Shown here piece after piece: positions 22,441 through 32,049 of a DNA stretch of 64,000 nucleotides (position 1 is the first letter of the stretch; every line of letters starts with the position of its first letter). The stretch is from Avena insularis (lineage: Eukaryota > Streptophyta > Magnoliopsida > Poales > Poaceae), in assembly GCA_023614405.1 (NCBI GenBank), contig CM042689.1:280681533-280745532 (forward strand). Direction: 5' to 3'. Position numbers and translations under genes: made by a program. The notes beneath the pieces were generated by a model. It worked only from the letters and a program-made list of their open reading frames with translations, did no database searches and had not been told where the DNA came from.

Positions 22441-25400
22441 TGTAACATCCCAAAAATCATGATTTCAAAGATTGCATATCATTCATGCATGCATATAGTT
22501 TTGAGATCAATTTCAAATCAAATTCAAGAAAACAGAAGCACATAGTGCTATCATTTTATGTGAGCAAACTTAAATCAAATGGCCATCCCCATTTGAGAGC
22601 TTGAATGTTTTAAACCAAGTTTGTTTACTTCCTTGTTGATTGGTTTGAGTGTAGAGTTTGAACAAATTTTTTTTACAAAATAAAAATGGTTTCAAAACCA
22701 CTTTCAAACATTTGCAAACCAAGTGCAATGTCACTGTTATTTTGTCTTTCCAAAAATGACCAAGCCAACTCAAAGTGACCACATGGTTTTATGCCTAGAA
22801 TTATGACTGTTGCACACTGCAAAAATCCTGAAAAGATTTGAATTCAAATAGAGTTTGAATTCATTTGAAAATCAATCCAGAAAATCAAATCAGAAATAGA
22901 AAAGGAATAAAGAAAAAGAAAAGGGCCGGCGCCAGACTTTGGGCCCAACAGTGAAACCAGCCCAGCTAGCCCACCCGGGCCACCTCTCTCTCTCGCACAC
23001 GCAGACGCACCCATGCAGTCACTGACGCTCGGACCCCACTCCCCCTCTGTTCTGTTCGCTGACAAGCGGGCCCCGTCCACGTCGTCATCGTCTTCCCCAG
23101 ATTCCGCGCACGAACACCGCCGCTGGCCGTTGCTGCGTTGATTCCGCGGCGTAATTGGCATTGAATCACTGAGCGTTTCTTGTCGAGCCTCTGCCTACTT
23201 AAGCCCCTCCCTCTCGCGGCCATTTCCCCTCACCCAATTTCCTCTTCACGCCACCAGGCTGCTCGCAACTCGCCCGACGCTGCCGCTGTTCCGATGACCT
23301 CGCCGACGAATTCCGGTGAGCATCGTGTCCCCCTCTGTCCATGATTCATGCTATCAAGCTCAGCAACTCCTTGCGCATCTACTGACACACCCCGTTTGTT
23401 CTCGCATGGTCTGTAGCCTCGGCAGCGACTTCAACCGAGCGCCGCCGCTCTCCACACGAACTCCGGCGACCTCTCCCCGTAAGTACCTGCCGCCCCTTGC
23501 CCTCTGTCTGATACGCCTAGGATCCCCATCGTCTTGCGCATCTAACGGTGCCCTCCTTTTGACTTAGCGCGACGCAGAACCTCGCCAACATCGACCAGCA
23601 GCCGTACCCGACGCGTCCACGAACTCCGGCGAGGAATCCCCGACGACTCCGAGCGCCCCTTGCCAAGCCACCGCCACGTCGAGCTTCACCTCTTCCCTGC
23701 GGTTCTGGTAAGCACCCTCTCCCCTCCCGGGCGACCTAGAACGCCGGCACCGCCACTGACAGAGTGCTCCGCCGCTCGCCGTCCCCGCGCGCCGCCAGAC
23801 CTTGGTCATTTGATCGAGAGCCGTTGGAGCTAGATCCAACGCGTGTAATAGAATCACTTAGCGAAGCGGTACGTTAGATCTGAGCCGTACGCGATCACTT
23901 AAATCCAACGATCTGCGTCGACCGATCCGTGCGAAGCGGTACGCGCCAATAGGATAGCGCCGCGTGGCAGTGAATTAGATTTAAAACAGATTTTGAATCA
24001 GATTTTAGTTCAAATTTGTTTTGTTTGTAACTTTTGATTCCCATGTTAGATTTTGACAAATTTTATACCGTTGGATTCAGGAAGACAAGCCCTTTCCAAA
24101 TATGCAATGTGTTTAATGTTTAGCTTCTGTTAAAATGGTTTCTTTTGCAAAAACATGTGTAGGGCTTCTTTAGTCATATGAATTGTTTAGGAATTGTTTT
24201 AGTGTTAAATAAAATTTGGTCTTGTTTAGAATTCAGTACTATGCACTTGCTTGGTTGAGCTTTAAAAATCATCACTTAGCATCTTGCATGCATGCATATA
24301 TATTTGTTGATTGAATATGTCTTGTATGTGATTGTGGCCATATTCTTTGTGTAGACTTTGGTGCTAGTGATTGTGATGGTGAAGAGTGCTACTCTCCCAA
24401 CTACCAAGGCAAGTGGTACTTCATGAATATTTCCATCCCTATATTTTATACTAAGCATTATAAATATTTTGCTAAGTCTTGCATGTTATTATTTCGCCTA
24501 ATGCCATGTTGGGAAATCCTAAGTAGTTGTAGAATTTATAGGAAATTTCTAAGTTAAGTTACTATCTATGCCATGCTTAGCCTAGCTAGTAGCAAACAAG
24601 GGTTGGTAAAATATACATGCTATGGTGAAAATATTTCTAAGTCTTTGGACTTATGTTTTTCTTAATAAAACAACTAAGTCAATGAATCACCTGGGTGGAA
24701 AGGGACTTGATTGGTGGATTTTGGTTGAGTGGTTACACAAGGCCCATGGCTATGGTATACCTTGTGTAACTCACTTGTGGAAAGCAACCCAGGAACAAAG
24801 GGATTTTAGTGGCCAAGTGTTGAGAAGCTTCTAGTATAGCCACTTGTCAATATGGGCTCTGCCTGGATCACATAGGTTGCTAGAACTTAGCCATTTGGAC
24901 AGTTGGTGGTAGTGGGAATGATAGGTTGGAGCGCGTCCATTTGGTCTAAGGAAACACTTCTGAAAGGTCCTGTCTTGGGAAACCAAGTCTGGTGGGGAAA
25001 GTGCACAACCTCTGTAGATGGAAAAGTCTAAGTACTTAGCCAAGTCCATGGCAATGGACAACTTGAGCATCAAGACATGGAAGCTATTAAGAATCTCATC
25101 ATTCCAACTTCTAAGTAAAAACTTGTGGGTGAACAAGTGTGAAGGACCTCAATGTCTATTGATGGTTCCTTGGGAAAAGTTTTGACAAAGAAAAACTTAG
25201 TGATTTCAACTAATAGGAAAAACCTATTTTGAGCAAAGCAAGCCAAGCTACACTTAGCAAAAATGCATATAGTAATATAGTCCACCTAAATTTTACTAAG
25301 GTATAACTTGCCAATACTATTCCAAAGTATTGACCCACTGTGGCTATAACTTGTGAAGTTGCAGGTTACTCTGATGAGGATTAGGTGTCATGAGTCTACA

Positions 25401-25637
25401 CTCAACATGTTTGCCTGTGGCACATGAAGATGAAGACTTATATTTATTTACTTATTCAAACTCTTGTATTAGGCTTGTGGCCTTGAGTTGTAAAGACTAT
25501 GTTTATATCTGGAATGGATGTAATAAATGACCTTTGTTTCTGTGTACTTCATCTTAAATTGTGGATGCTAGCAATGATCCAGGGACTAGCATTGCTATCA
25601 CAGGGATCCTTTTCCTTTATAAAGGAGGGATCTTACA
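22441..25637 (+). repeat. 3' LTR of element A
   Basis: 3197 bp, TGTAACATCCC ... GGGATCTTACA, followed by target duplication ACATT. The tandem duplication starts inside it at 23128, so everything from there on has a second copy at 42890-45400. Confidence 0.95.
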
Positions 25638-25642
25638 ACATT
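25638..25642 (+). repeat. Right target site duplication of element A (ACATT)
   Basis: Matches 13703-13707. The duplicated copy of this junction is at 45401-45405. Confidence 0.95.
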
Positions 25643-27075
25643 TGTTGGGCCTCCAAGTGCAGAGTTTTGTAGAACAGCAACAAGTTTCCCTTAAGTGGAT
25701 TACCCAAGGTTTATCGAACTCAGGGAGGAAGTGGTCAAAGGTATACCTCTCAAGCAACCCTGCAATCAAGATACAAGAAGTCTCTTGTGTCCCCAACACA
25801 CCCAATACACTTGTCAGGTGTATAGGTGCAATAGTTCGGCAAAGAAATAGTGAAGTACAGGTGGTAACGGTGCCAGAAAAGAGCTTCTGACTTGTTGTTG
25901 ACGTGGGAGAAACTAAAGGGAAACTAAAATAAAGATGGAAGCAAGCAAACATGCAACAAATCTAGATGCAAACGGTGTTTCAATGCTTAGAAACAAGGCC
26001 TGGGGATCATACTTGCACTAGTCAATACTCTCTCATATAAATATATTCTCTAATACATGGTAGGGCTACAAAAGCACTCCTCAAAGTCCGCCTTCCCAAT
26101 CTAGATAACCCCACACTATCACCTTGAGCGCTAGATGGTTCCAACAAACACCACAATTTCTTAAAGACAACCAACTCAAAATATACTCATGATAAATATA
26201 TATGTAACCTAGCTTAATTGCTACACAGTGTGCACGCTGTCACTTTCACAAACGTGAGGAAAAGCATAGATCTATTAAAGCACGATGAGTATTTATCTAG
26301 ACTCTAGCCTAAGTGCCACCATAGCGTGCATGCTGTCACTTTCACACGCATGGGGAGAGCGGAGATCTATTGAAGCACTTGAGTAGAAAGGTAGATCTAC
26401 TTGATTACAAAGCTCATGACCACAATATGATCATGCATAGAGAGAGAGATGAACACATAGCTACCGGTAGAGCCCTTAGCCTCGAGGAAGAACTACTCCC
26501 TCCTCGTCATGGGAATCAACAACGGTGAAGAAGATGGCGATGGAGATCGATGGAGATGGATCCGGCGGCACTTCCTTGTCCTGTCAGGGTGCCGGAACAA
26601 AGACTTTTTGTCCCCCGAATCTCCAGTTCGGTGGCGGCAGCGCTGCGGAACTTTTCGTGGCTTTCTAGTCAATTATATAGGGTTTCTGAGTCGAGGGCAT
26701 CTTATAGGAGAAGGAGGCAAGGTCGGTGGAGGGCCAGGGGGCCCACACCCCTGTGGGCGCGGCCAGGGTGGGACCCGCGCCCACCTAGGGTGTGGCCACC
26801 CTGGTGTCCTCCTCCGTCTTGTCTTCGATTTTCCGTATCATTCAGGGAAAAATATGAACTTTGGCCTTTGTCCCATCCAATTCCGAGAATATTCATTTTT
26901 TAGCTTTCTGAAACCAAAAACAACAGAAATCAGGCAACTGGCACTGTGGCATCTTGTCAATAGGTTAGTTCTAGAAAGTGTATAAAAATTCCTCAAAGTG
27001 TAGACAAAACATAGCGAAGTTTATACAAAACAAGCATGGAGGATCAAAAATTATAGATACGTTTACGACGTATCA
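25643..27075 (-). mobile_element. Remainder of element B's right LTR (its 5' LTR)
   Basis: Continues the stub 13675-13707 after element A and ends GATACGTTTACGACGTATCA at 27075. It aligns with the left LTR 8279-9778 through the same landmarks. The five bases after it (TTGGG) are not matched before the left LTR, so no target duplication was found for B. Confidence 0.85.
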
Positions 27076-27770
27076 TTGGGATCTAAAATTAAACAACCTT
27101 AGTTGTCCAGAAACAACTGACCAACTTGTAGTAGTATGAGCCAACAATTGCTCAAACATGATCCCACCTAGTTATACTTAGGATCATGTTGGCCAAGTGA
27201 TGACTCATACAACAAGTTGGTGAAGGTGTTTCTACCTAGCCTAGAGAGGTCTAGAGACCCCATGCAATGTTGGCATGGCCCCACATCTGCCACAAGTATG
27301 TGTCATAGCTTGGCATATCACTCTTATAGCTAGTTCTATTAAGTGGGTGGGATCATGTTGGTCAGGTGTAGTGACTCACATAGCCACTAAGTTGATGACG
27401 GTATTTCTAGCCAACCCAGAGAGGTCTAGATCCCATGCAATGTTGGCATGGGTCCACATCTACCATAGTTGTGTGTGTCATGGCTTGGCATAGAAAAATT
27501 ATAGTTAGATCTATCAAGTAGGTAGGATCATGTTGGCCAAGTGATAACTCATACAACAACAAGTTGGTGAAGGTGTTTCTATTCATCCCAGAGAGGTCTA
27601 GACCCCATGCAATGTTGACATGGCCCCTCATTTTCCACAAGTGTATGTCATGGCTTGGCATAGCACTCTTATAGCTAGATCTATCAAGTGGGTGGGATCA
27701 TGTTGGCCAGGTATAGTGACTCAACAACTACTAAATTATAGTTAGATCTATCAACCTCCTACTCCATACC
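27076..27770 (+). repeat. Foldback-like tandem array, copy 1
   Basis: Direct units of about 168-176 bp start at 27182, 27351, 27527 and 27697 (partial), each opening with GATCATGTTGGCC/TCA and containing CCATGCAATGTTG, GGCATGG and GGCTTGGCATA. An inverted unit precedes them (27095-27165), joined by a short palindrome, GATCCCACC ... GGATC. The predicted ORFs here (27275-27493, 27407-27661) only reflect the repeats. A further diverged unit lies at 30412-30560 beyond the captured genes. Confidence 0.8.
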
Positions 27771-28291
27771 CATGGTCAACCCTTGGCTCCTCTTCCCACG
27801 CAAGAGCCTCAAAGTTGTAAGATCTAATCTAGGATAGGTCTGGATAGTAGATGCTGCCGGCCTGCACCATGGGTACCCTGGCGCTGTCGACGCAGATGCA
27901 CCGATTGTCAGCAATGAAGAGAGCACAACTACCAATGCCTTTTACCAGCTGAAGGACACGGTTCTGTGTATCAACCCGGTAAACAACGGGCATACCACCG
28001 TAGACCGGTAAAAGGCGCGACAAAAGGCGCGCGTGGTAAGTAAACTTCCGATTTGGCGCACACGGGAGCCTACACGAACCTCCAACAGACGCGCAAAAAA
28101 GCGACATGCACTAAAACTTTTGCCGCGCGTGTGCTTTTGTGCTATCCTGCGTGCCAAACTTGTCGTGTCGACTGCCGCGCATGCGCACACCCAACCGTCC
28201 GAAAGTTTCACATCCCCTGAATTTCGCTTCCTGCCCCCGCCTCTCTCCGCCTCCCACCTCGCTCCTTGCCGCCGCTCCACCTCCCGAAGAG
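27771..28291 (+). other. Spacer between array and AP2-like relic, copy 1
   Basis: No gene recognised. The stretch 27840-28000 has weak coding character in several frames. From 28090 the sequence becomes GC- and pyrimidine-rich, as in a grass 5' leader, leading into the AP2-like relic. No clear TATA box seen. Confidence 0.4.
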
Positions 28292-28861
28292 ATACCGCCC
28301 CGCCACCGCTCGACCTCCGGTTACCGCGAAGTCCGCGCGCGGCCAAGCAGCATGTTCTACGCCGAGATCCGCAGCAGCGACGAGCGCATCAGGCTTGGCA
28401 CATTCGAGACGGCGCATGCCTACGACGCGGTCGCCTGGTGCCTCGGCCGCTCCCACCGGACAATGAACTTCCACGACGTGTGGACGCGGTAATAGGCGGA
28501 ATCGCTTGCACCGCCGCCTCCGGCCGTCACGTGCGAGCAGTTACACCGCCAACGCGAGCTCGAGCAGCGGCTTGTCAAGGCGGGGCTCGACGAGCGCTTT
28601 CGCCTCGAGTGGGCGTACCAATTCTCGCAGGACGTCGCCGTGATGGATGCATTCTACGAGAAGAAGGAATAGGAGAAGGTGGCGGTGAAGGTGGCGGTGA
28701 AGGTGGCGAAGAAGGCGGATCGCGAGGAGCAGAGGGCGAAGTCGGCAGCGAGGAAGAAGGAGAGGGAGGATAAGGCCGCGAGGAAGGCAGAGGAGAAGAA
28801 AAACGGCACCGGCCTGTCGATGATCGTCATCAGATTTCGACTGGCATTACGAGTAGTTTAG
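28292..28861 (+). pseudogene. AP2/ERF-domain-like gene relic, copy 1
   Basis: The reading frame matches that of copy 2 (48049-48606). The initiator is ATA (28292-28294) where copy 2 has ATG. The AP2-like part reads SGYREVR..., MFYAEIRSSDERIRLGTF, ETAHAYDAVAW and NFHDVWTR. AP2 domains bind DNA with a three-strand sheet and a helix; here the sheet strands and the AYDAVAW helix are visible, but a short piece of the helix (usually AA-R between AH and AYD) is absent. Directly after VWTR come two consecutive stops, TAA TAG (28490-28495), shared with copy 2. The frame then continues for over 100 codons of charged, Lys/Glu/Ala-rich helix, broken again by a private TAG at 28670. A 12-base in-frame expansion (GTGAAGGTGGCG-type) sits at about 28680. 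Similar short AP2-like genes are common near transposons in Triticeae (recollection). Confidence 0.7.
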
Positions 28862-29249
28862 GGTAGTTTAGAAATAAGTGGTTGTAGGGTCGAAGTCTGT
28901 AATATATTTCGTATTTTCAGTTAATTTTTCATGTCTTGTTTTATCTATTCCGTATGCAAAATCTGATCAAAATGTTGTTTGCGCCACGCTGCGCGCTGAA
29001 TAATGGAGCGCCTGACGAAGGAACATCTTTAGCGCCCGAGCACGCGCTGCATAATAGAGCGTCCGCGGGATCAAATCAAGTGCAGCGCATGGTAAGCGTT
29101 TACAGCGCGGTTGCAGCGACATATAGCACACTGAAATTTAGTGCGCCTGTTGGAGATGCTCTTCCAGTGTTTGATGCGTATCCCGCACTCCTCTGGCATC
29201 CCGTCACGCTGCAGCCACCGGCCCTAACAACATATCCTCATCGTTATCT
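28862..29249 (+). other. Spacer between AP2-like and GRF-like relics, copy 1
   Basis: Contains the end of the AP2-like relic's downstream region and two related GC-rich pieces ending in GCGCTG(A/C)ATAATGGAGCG and GCGCTGCATAATAGAGCG (about 28992 and 29045). The ORF 28936-29427 spans this stretch but has no recognisable domain and crosses the promoter of the next relic, so I do not call it a gene. Confidence 0.4.
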
Positions 29250-29258
29250 TTATAAAAA
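29250..29258 (+). promoter_or_regulatory. TATA box of GRF-like relic, copy 1
   Basis: TTATAAAAAGG context, about 100 bp before the ATG at 29354; the identical box in copy 2 is at 48995-49003. Confidence 0.6.
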
Positions 29259-29353
29259 GGGGGAACAGGATCCCGAGCCGCCATTGCCTTCCCTTTCTAT
29301 CCCTCTCTTCTTTGGGTGCCTTTCTTCTTCTTTCCCGGCAACGCCAGCGATAG

Positions 29354-29944
29354 ATGGCGAACTCCTGTACAACCTCCGGCCCCTCATGGTCATGGTATGG
29401 TGCAGTGCAGATGACGAGGTTCCCTGACTGCCCACGCATCACGCCATTGAAACGATTGGTCACTAAGAAGGAGGAAAATGGCAACTGTGGGCGCGAATTT
29501 GTGAAATGCGAGAGCAAGCCAGAGGAGGGGAAGGTTAGATCTGAGTTCTGCTTAAGTCAATTTGTTGATTTCGTTTGCCAATTTTGGTTCTTCCCCAGAT
29601 TTGGGATTTGAATCAGGGTTCATCGTTCCCATCTGATTTTAGGATATGAAGAATTATAGACATTTTGAGTGGAGGGATGAGTACATTGAGAGGATTAAAC
29701 TAGAGGGCGCAGTTGATCAGAAGGGGGCTCATCAATTGAGCCCAATTACCCTCATACGGTCGAGAACTTGGGCTCTGAAATTGTTGCTATGGTGGGCGAT
29801 GTAGAAGTTAAGGGCGAACTAAAGAAACTCAAAAAGCATTTAAGGCAGATTATCGATCTGAAGAAGCAGGCGAACATGATGAGTGCTGTATTTTTTTTTG
29901 CAGTTGCTCTTGCGTTGGTCTATTTGCTGATCATTAAGAAGTAG
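29354..29944 (+). pseudogene. GRF zinc-finger-like gene relic, copy 1
   Basis: Two exons as in copy 2: 29354-29533 and 29643-29944, with a GT...AG intron between. GRF zinc fingers bind nucleic acid through CPxC...C...C/H ligands. Here the first ligand pair is damaged: copy 2 reads RCPDCPRITP, copy 1 reads RFPDCPRITP. The middle NGNCGREFVKCES is kept. The start of exon 2 reads NYRHFEW where copy 2 has NCRHFEW, so another Cys is lost. A net four-base insertion near 29750 shifts the frame in the middle of exon 2. The C-terminus would be a basic coiled coil (KKLKKHLRQIIDLKKQ) and one hydrophobic segment before KK. Non-functional. GRF-plus-hydrophobic-tail proteins of this type are repeatedly found in transposon-rich grass DNA (recollection). 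Confidence 0.72.
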
Positions 29945-30411
29945 ATATTGTAATGAGTGTATCAGTTAGCTTCCTCATGCTTTACAAGCCCTGAATAAAA
30001 TGCATCATGAATTTGGCCATGTTTTCTCTGTTTTGCTTCATCTCGTCAGTTCGTCAGTCAAGCCTGAATAAAAACCTTATCTTATTTCACTCTTTTCTGA
30101 ACATATAGCTTCGGCATAAAAATGTGTACTTTTTTGGGGGCAATTTGAGTAGTGCTTCTCTTTCGGCATAAATTTTTTGATATATTTGAGACATCTATTT
30201 TGAGACTGAGAGAGTAGATAAAAACATTTTGTACGCTGGCTTGCTTTTAATACATTAATCCAAACCGTTTTTACTTAATTATTCTATAGTAGACATGTAT
30301 AACATGGGTAAAATGGACCCCTTGCGCATCAGCATCATCTGCACGGCCTCCGGGAACCCTCAATCCTCCATGGATAACACAGATAACACATGTCGACTCT
30401 GAAGAAATTTG
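29945..30411 (+). other. Downstream region of GRF-like relic, copy 1
   Basis: A/T-rich. No gene seen. Includes likely polyadenylation-type sequences (CCTGAATAAAA at about 29990 and again near 30063). Confidence 0.4.
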
Positions 30412-30560
30412 AGGTGTTTCTAGATAGTTAATATAGGAGTAGATCCAATGCAATGTTTGCATGGGCCCACATCTACCCACTCTTATACTTAGACATATCA
30501 ACTGGGTGGGATCATGTTAGCCAAGTGTCGAGTCACAAAACCACAAATTGATTATGGTGT
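30412..30560 (+). repeat. Right unit of foldback-like array, copy 1
   Basis: Carries the same landmarks as the units at 27182-27700: GGTGTTTCTAG, CCAATGCAATGTTTGCATGGG, CACTCTTATAC and GGGATCATGTTAGCCAAGTG. Compared with copy 2 (50150-50335), about 35 bases after CATCTACC are deleted. With the left array it brackets the AP2-like and GRF-like relics. Confidence 0.65.
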
Positions 30561-30571
30561 TTCTAGCTAGG

Positions 30572-30740
30572 GGTGGAATCGAGCCGAGCCAAGCCGGCTC
30601 GTGGCTCGGCTAGATCAAGCTCGAAAAAGGATGAGCCGAACCTGGCTCGGCTTGGTATCTAAAATTTTCTAAAAACTGGGCTCGTGGCTCACTCGTGGAA
30701 GCTTGTGGCTCGGTCGGGAGGCTTGTCGAGCCGAATGTCA
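30572..30740 (+). repeat. GAGCCG/GGCTCG-rich repeat, copy 1
   Basis: Dense GAGCCGAGCC, GGCTCG and GTGGCTC motifs in both orientations, beginning GGGGTGGAATCGAGCC. This looks like the terminus of a dispersed DNA repeat. Its counterpart is at 50339-50510. Confidence 0.5.
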
Positions 30741-31488
30741 GCGCTGAGTTGACTTATCCCCGCGTGCGTACGCCCCTACGTAGGCTTCCTTTCCTCTTCC
30801 TCTGCACCGTCGCGCTGCCACCGATGGCTACCGCCACCAACGCCGGCCACCGCCACCGCCCTTATCTCCTACAGTTCTCCTCCATGGCTACCTTTGCCCC
30901 TGCTCCTTCTGATTTCTTCCCCATGGTCTCGCGGGTCCCAGGTCATCTAGCGGCGGTCCTCCGTCCATCGGGCACCGGCACTCCGCCACTCAAGTCTTCC
31001 TCCGGCAGTCGCGAGCCCTTACCTCACATCATCCTGGAGCGCTGCCACCGAGGAACATTAATGGCGTAGAGGGGTATGTCCGTGTCCCGTGTCCCGTGGT
31101 CTTTCTTTCTATTTAATTGGATTGATCCTATTTGCAATTGATTCTATCTTGCATCAATTTCTACTAGATAATCATATGTACTGTAACAGATTTCTACCAG
31201 ATTGGTCTGATTTGTCATGCATCCATTCCTTTTATTCTGCTGGGTAGATGCGACCATGGCCGACAAGGCAGCGCTGCGTGTGACCGGAGAGGTTATAGCG
31301 GTAAACGATCTGCAGGGATGCCATGTTCCGTGCCAGCGACGAGCCATGACGGCGACCGCAAGTAGCTGCAACAGCAGTCGACGACACAGTTGTGCAAAAA
31401 CATTTTGAGCTTTCAAAGAGGGTCATCGTCTAGCTTATCACATTCACTTTTCTGCATTTCAATGACCAAATGACTGACAGCCTATTAT
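30741..31488 (+). other. Unassigned sequence before the CACTA element, copy 1
   Basis: A GC-rich stretch with an open frame (30695-31069; in copy 2 50317-50838) rich in P, S, H and R (for example ATNAGHRHRP), with no domain I recognise. It has matching open frames in both copies only because the copies are near-identical. A second short stretch near 31250-31400 is also open on both strands. Possibly exon fragments carried by a DNA transposon. Confidence 0.3.
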
Positions 31489-31737
31489 CACTAGTAGAAA
31501 AAAGGCTATTCGTTCGTGCCTCCTAACAGCATTAGTCCTGGTTTCGCCATGAACCGGGACTAATGCTGGCACGGGTCCCGGTTCGAGCGGGCATGGGGTC
31601 CGGAGGCATGCGTCCCGGTTGGTAGGGGGGCATGTGTCCCAGTTTGTAACACTAAAGGTTGGGCGTCAGCCACATGGCGTGGCACACGCCTTTAGTCCCG
31701 GTTTGTGTTACAAACCGGGACGTATGATCCCGCCCTC

Positions 31738-31743
31738 TATAAA
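31738..31743 (+). promoter_or_regulatory. TATA box of the CACTA transposase, copy 1
   Basis: TATAAA within CCCTCTATAAATGCG, directly after the subterminal inverted repeats. Transcription would start near 31770 and an intron would end at TATATGATGCAG (about 32058) just before the coding ATG. Confidence 0.65.
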
Positions 31744-32049
31744 TGCGATGCCCCAGCCCTCTGCATCCACTCTGTTTTTTCTTGGTGGAAGGTGTGAGGG
31801 GTGTGCTAGTTTTTTCCCTATGCATGAATTCAAGGTGTTTGATGAAATGTTTGAGTGAATGATCCCGTTCAATTTCAAATAGAACAAAAATATAGATGGT
31901 GTCTGAGACGCACTTGAGCTTTCTCTCCTCTTTATTTTCGATCGAGGTTAGCAATCTTATCTTTTCTCTGTCATTGATACAATGCATCTGTCGATGTGAA
32001 TTGGTCATTGCACTATTTATGATGTCGTTTTTTTGATAAACTTACTTAT

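Larger units (their letters stand above)
13708..25637 (+). mobile_element. Complete but defective chromodomain gypsy retrotransposon (element A)
   Basis: An 11.9-kb element with two 3.2-kb LTRs (TGTAACATCCC ... GGATCTTACA), a 5-bp target duplication ACATT, a tRNA-iMet primer site, a polypurine tract and, between them, two leader ORFs, gag (N-terminal part missing), protease, reverse transcriptase, RNase H, integrase and a C-terminal chromodomain-like tail. Order PR-RT-RH-INT marks Ty3/gypsy; the chromodomain marks a chromovirus, probably the Tekay/Del group. It is inserted 33 bp inside element B's right LTR. Lesions: gag N-terminus absent, a frameshift near 17920, stops at 18380 and 18437, protease Asp changed to Asn, a one-base deletion near 19714 and a TAG at 20977. 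Its 3' LTR contains the left edge of the tandem duplication. Confidence 0.95.

Noticed and set aside
27182..27770. Regularly spaced repeats that might suggest a CRISPR-like array
   Set aside because: Units are 168-176 bp, diverged and without short unique spacers; the genome is a plant's. They are tandem transposon repeats.
28936..29427. 163-codon ORF between the AP2-like and GRF-like relics (copy 2 at 48672-49115)
   Set aside because: It spans a spacer and the TATA box and start region of the GRF-like gene; no domain.
30695..31069. 124-codon P/S/H-rich ORF (copy 2 at 50317-50838)
   Set aside because: The copy-2 version extends back through the GAGCCG repeat, showing that the frame is open by composition; kept only as unassigned sequence.
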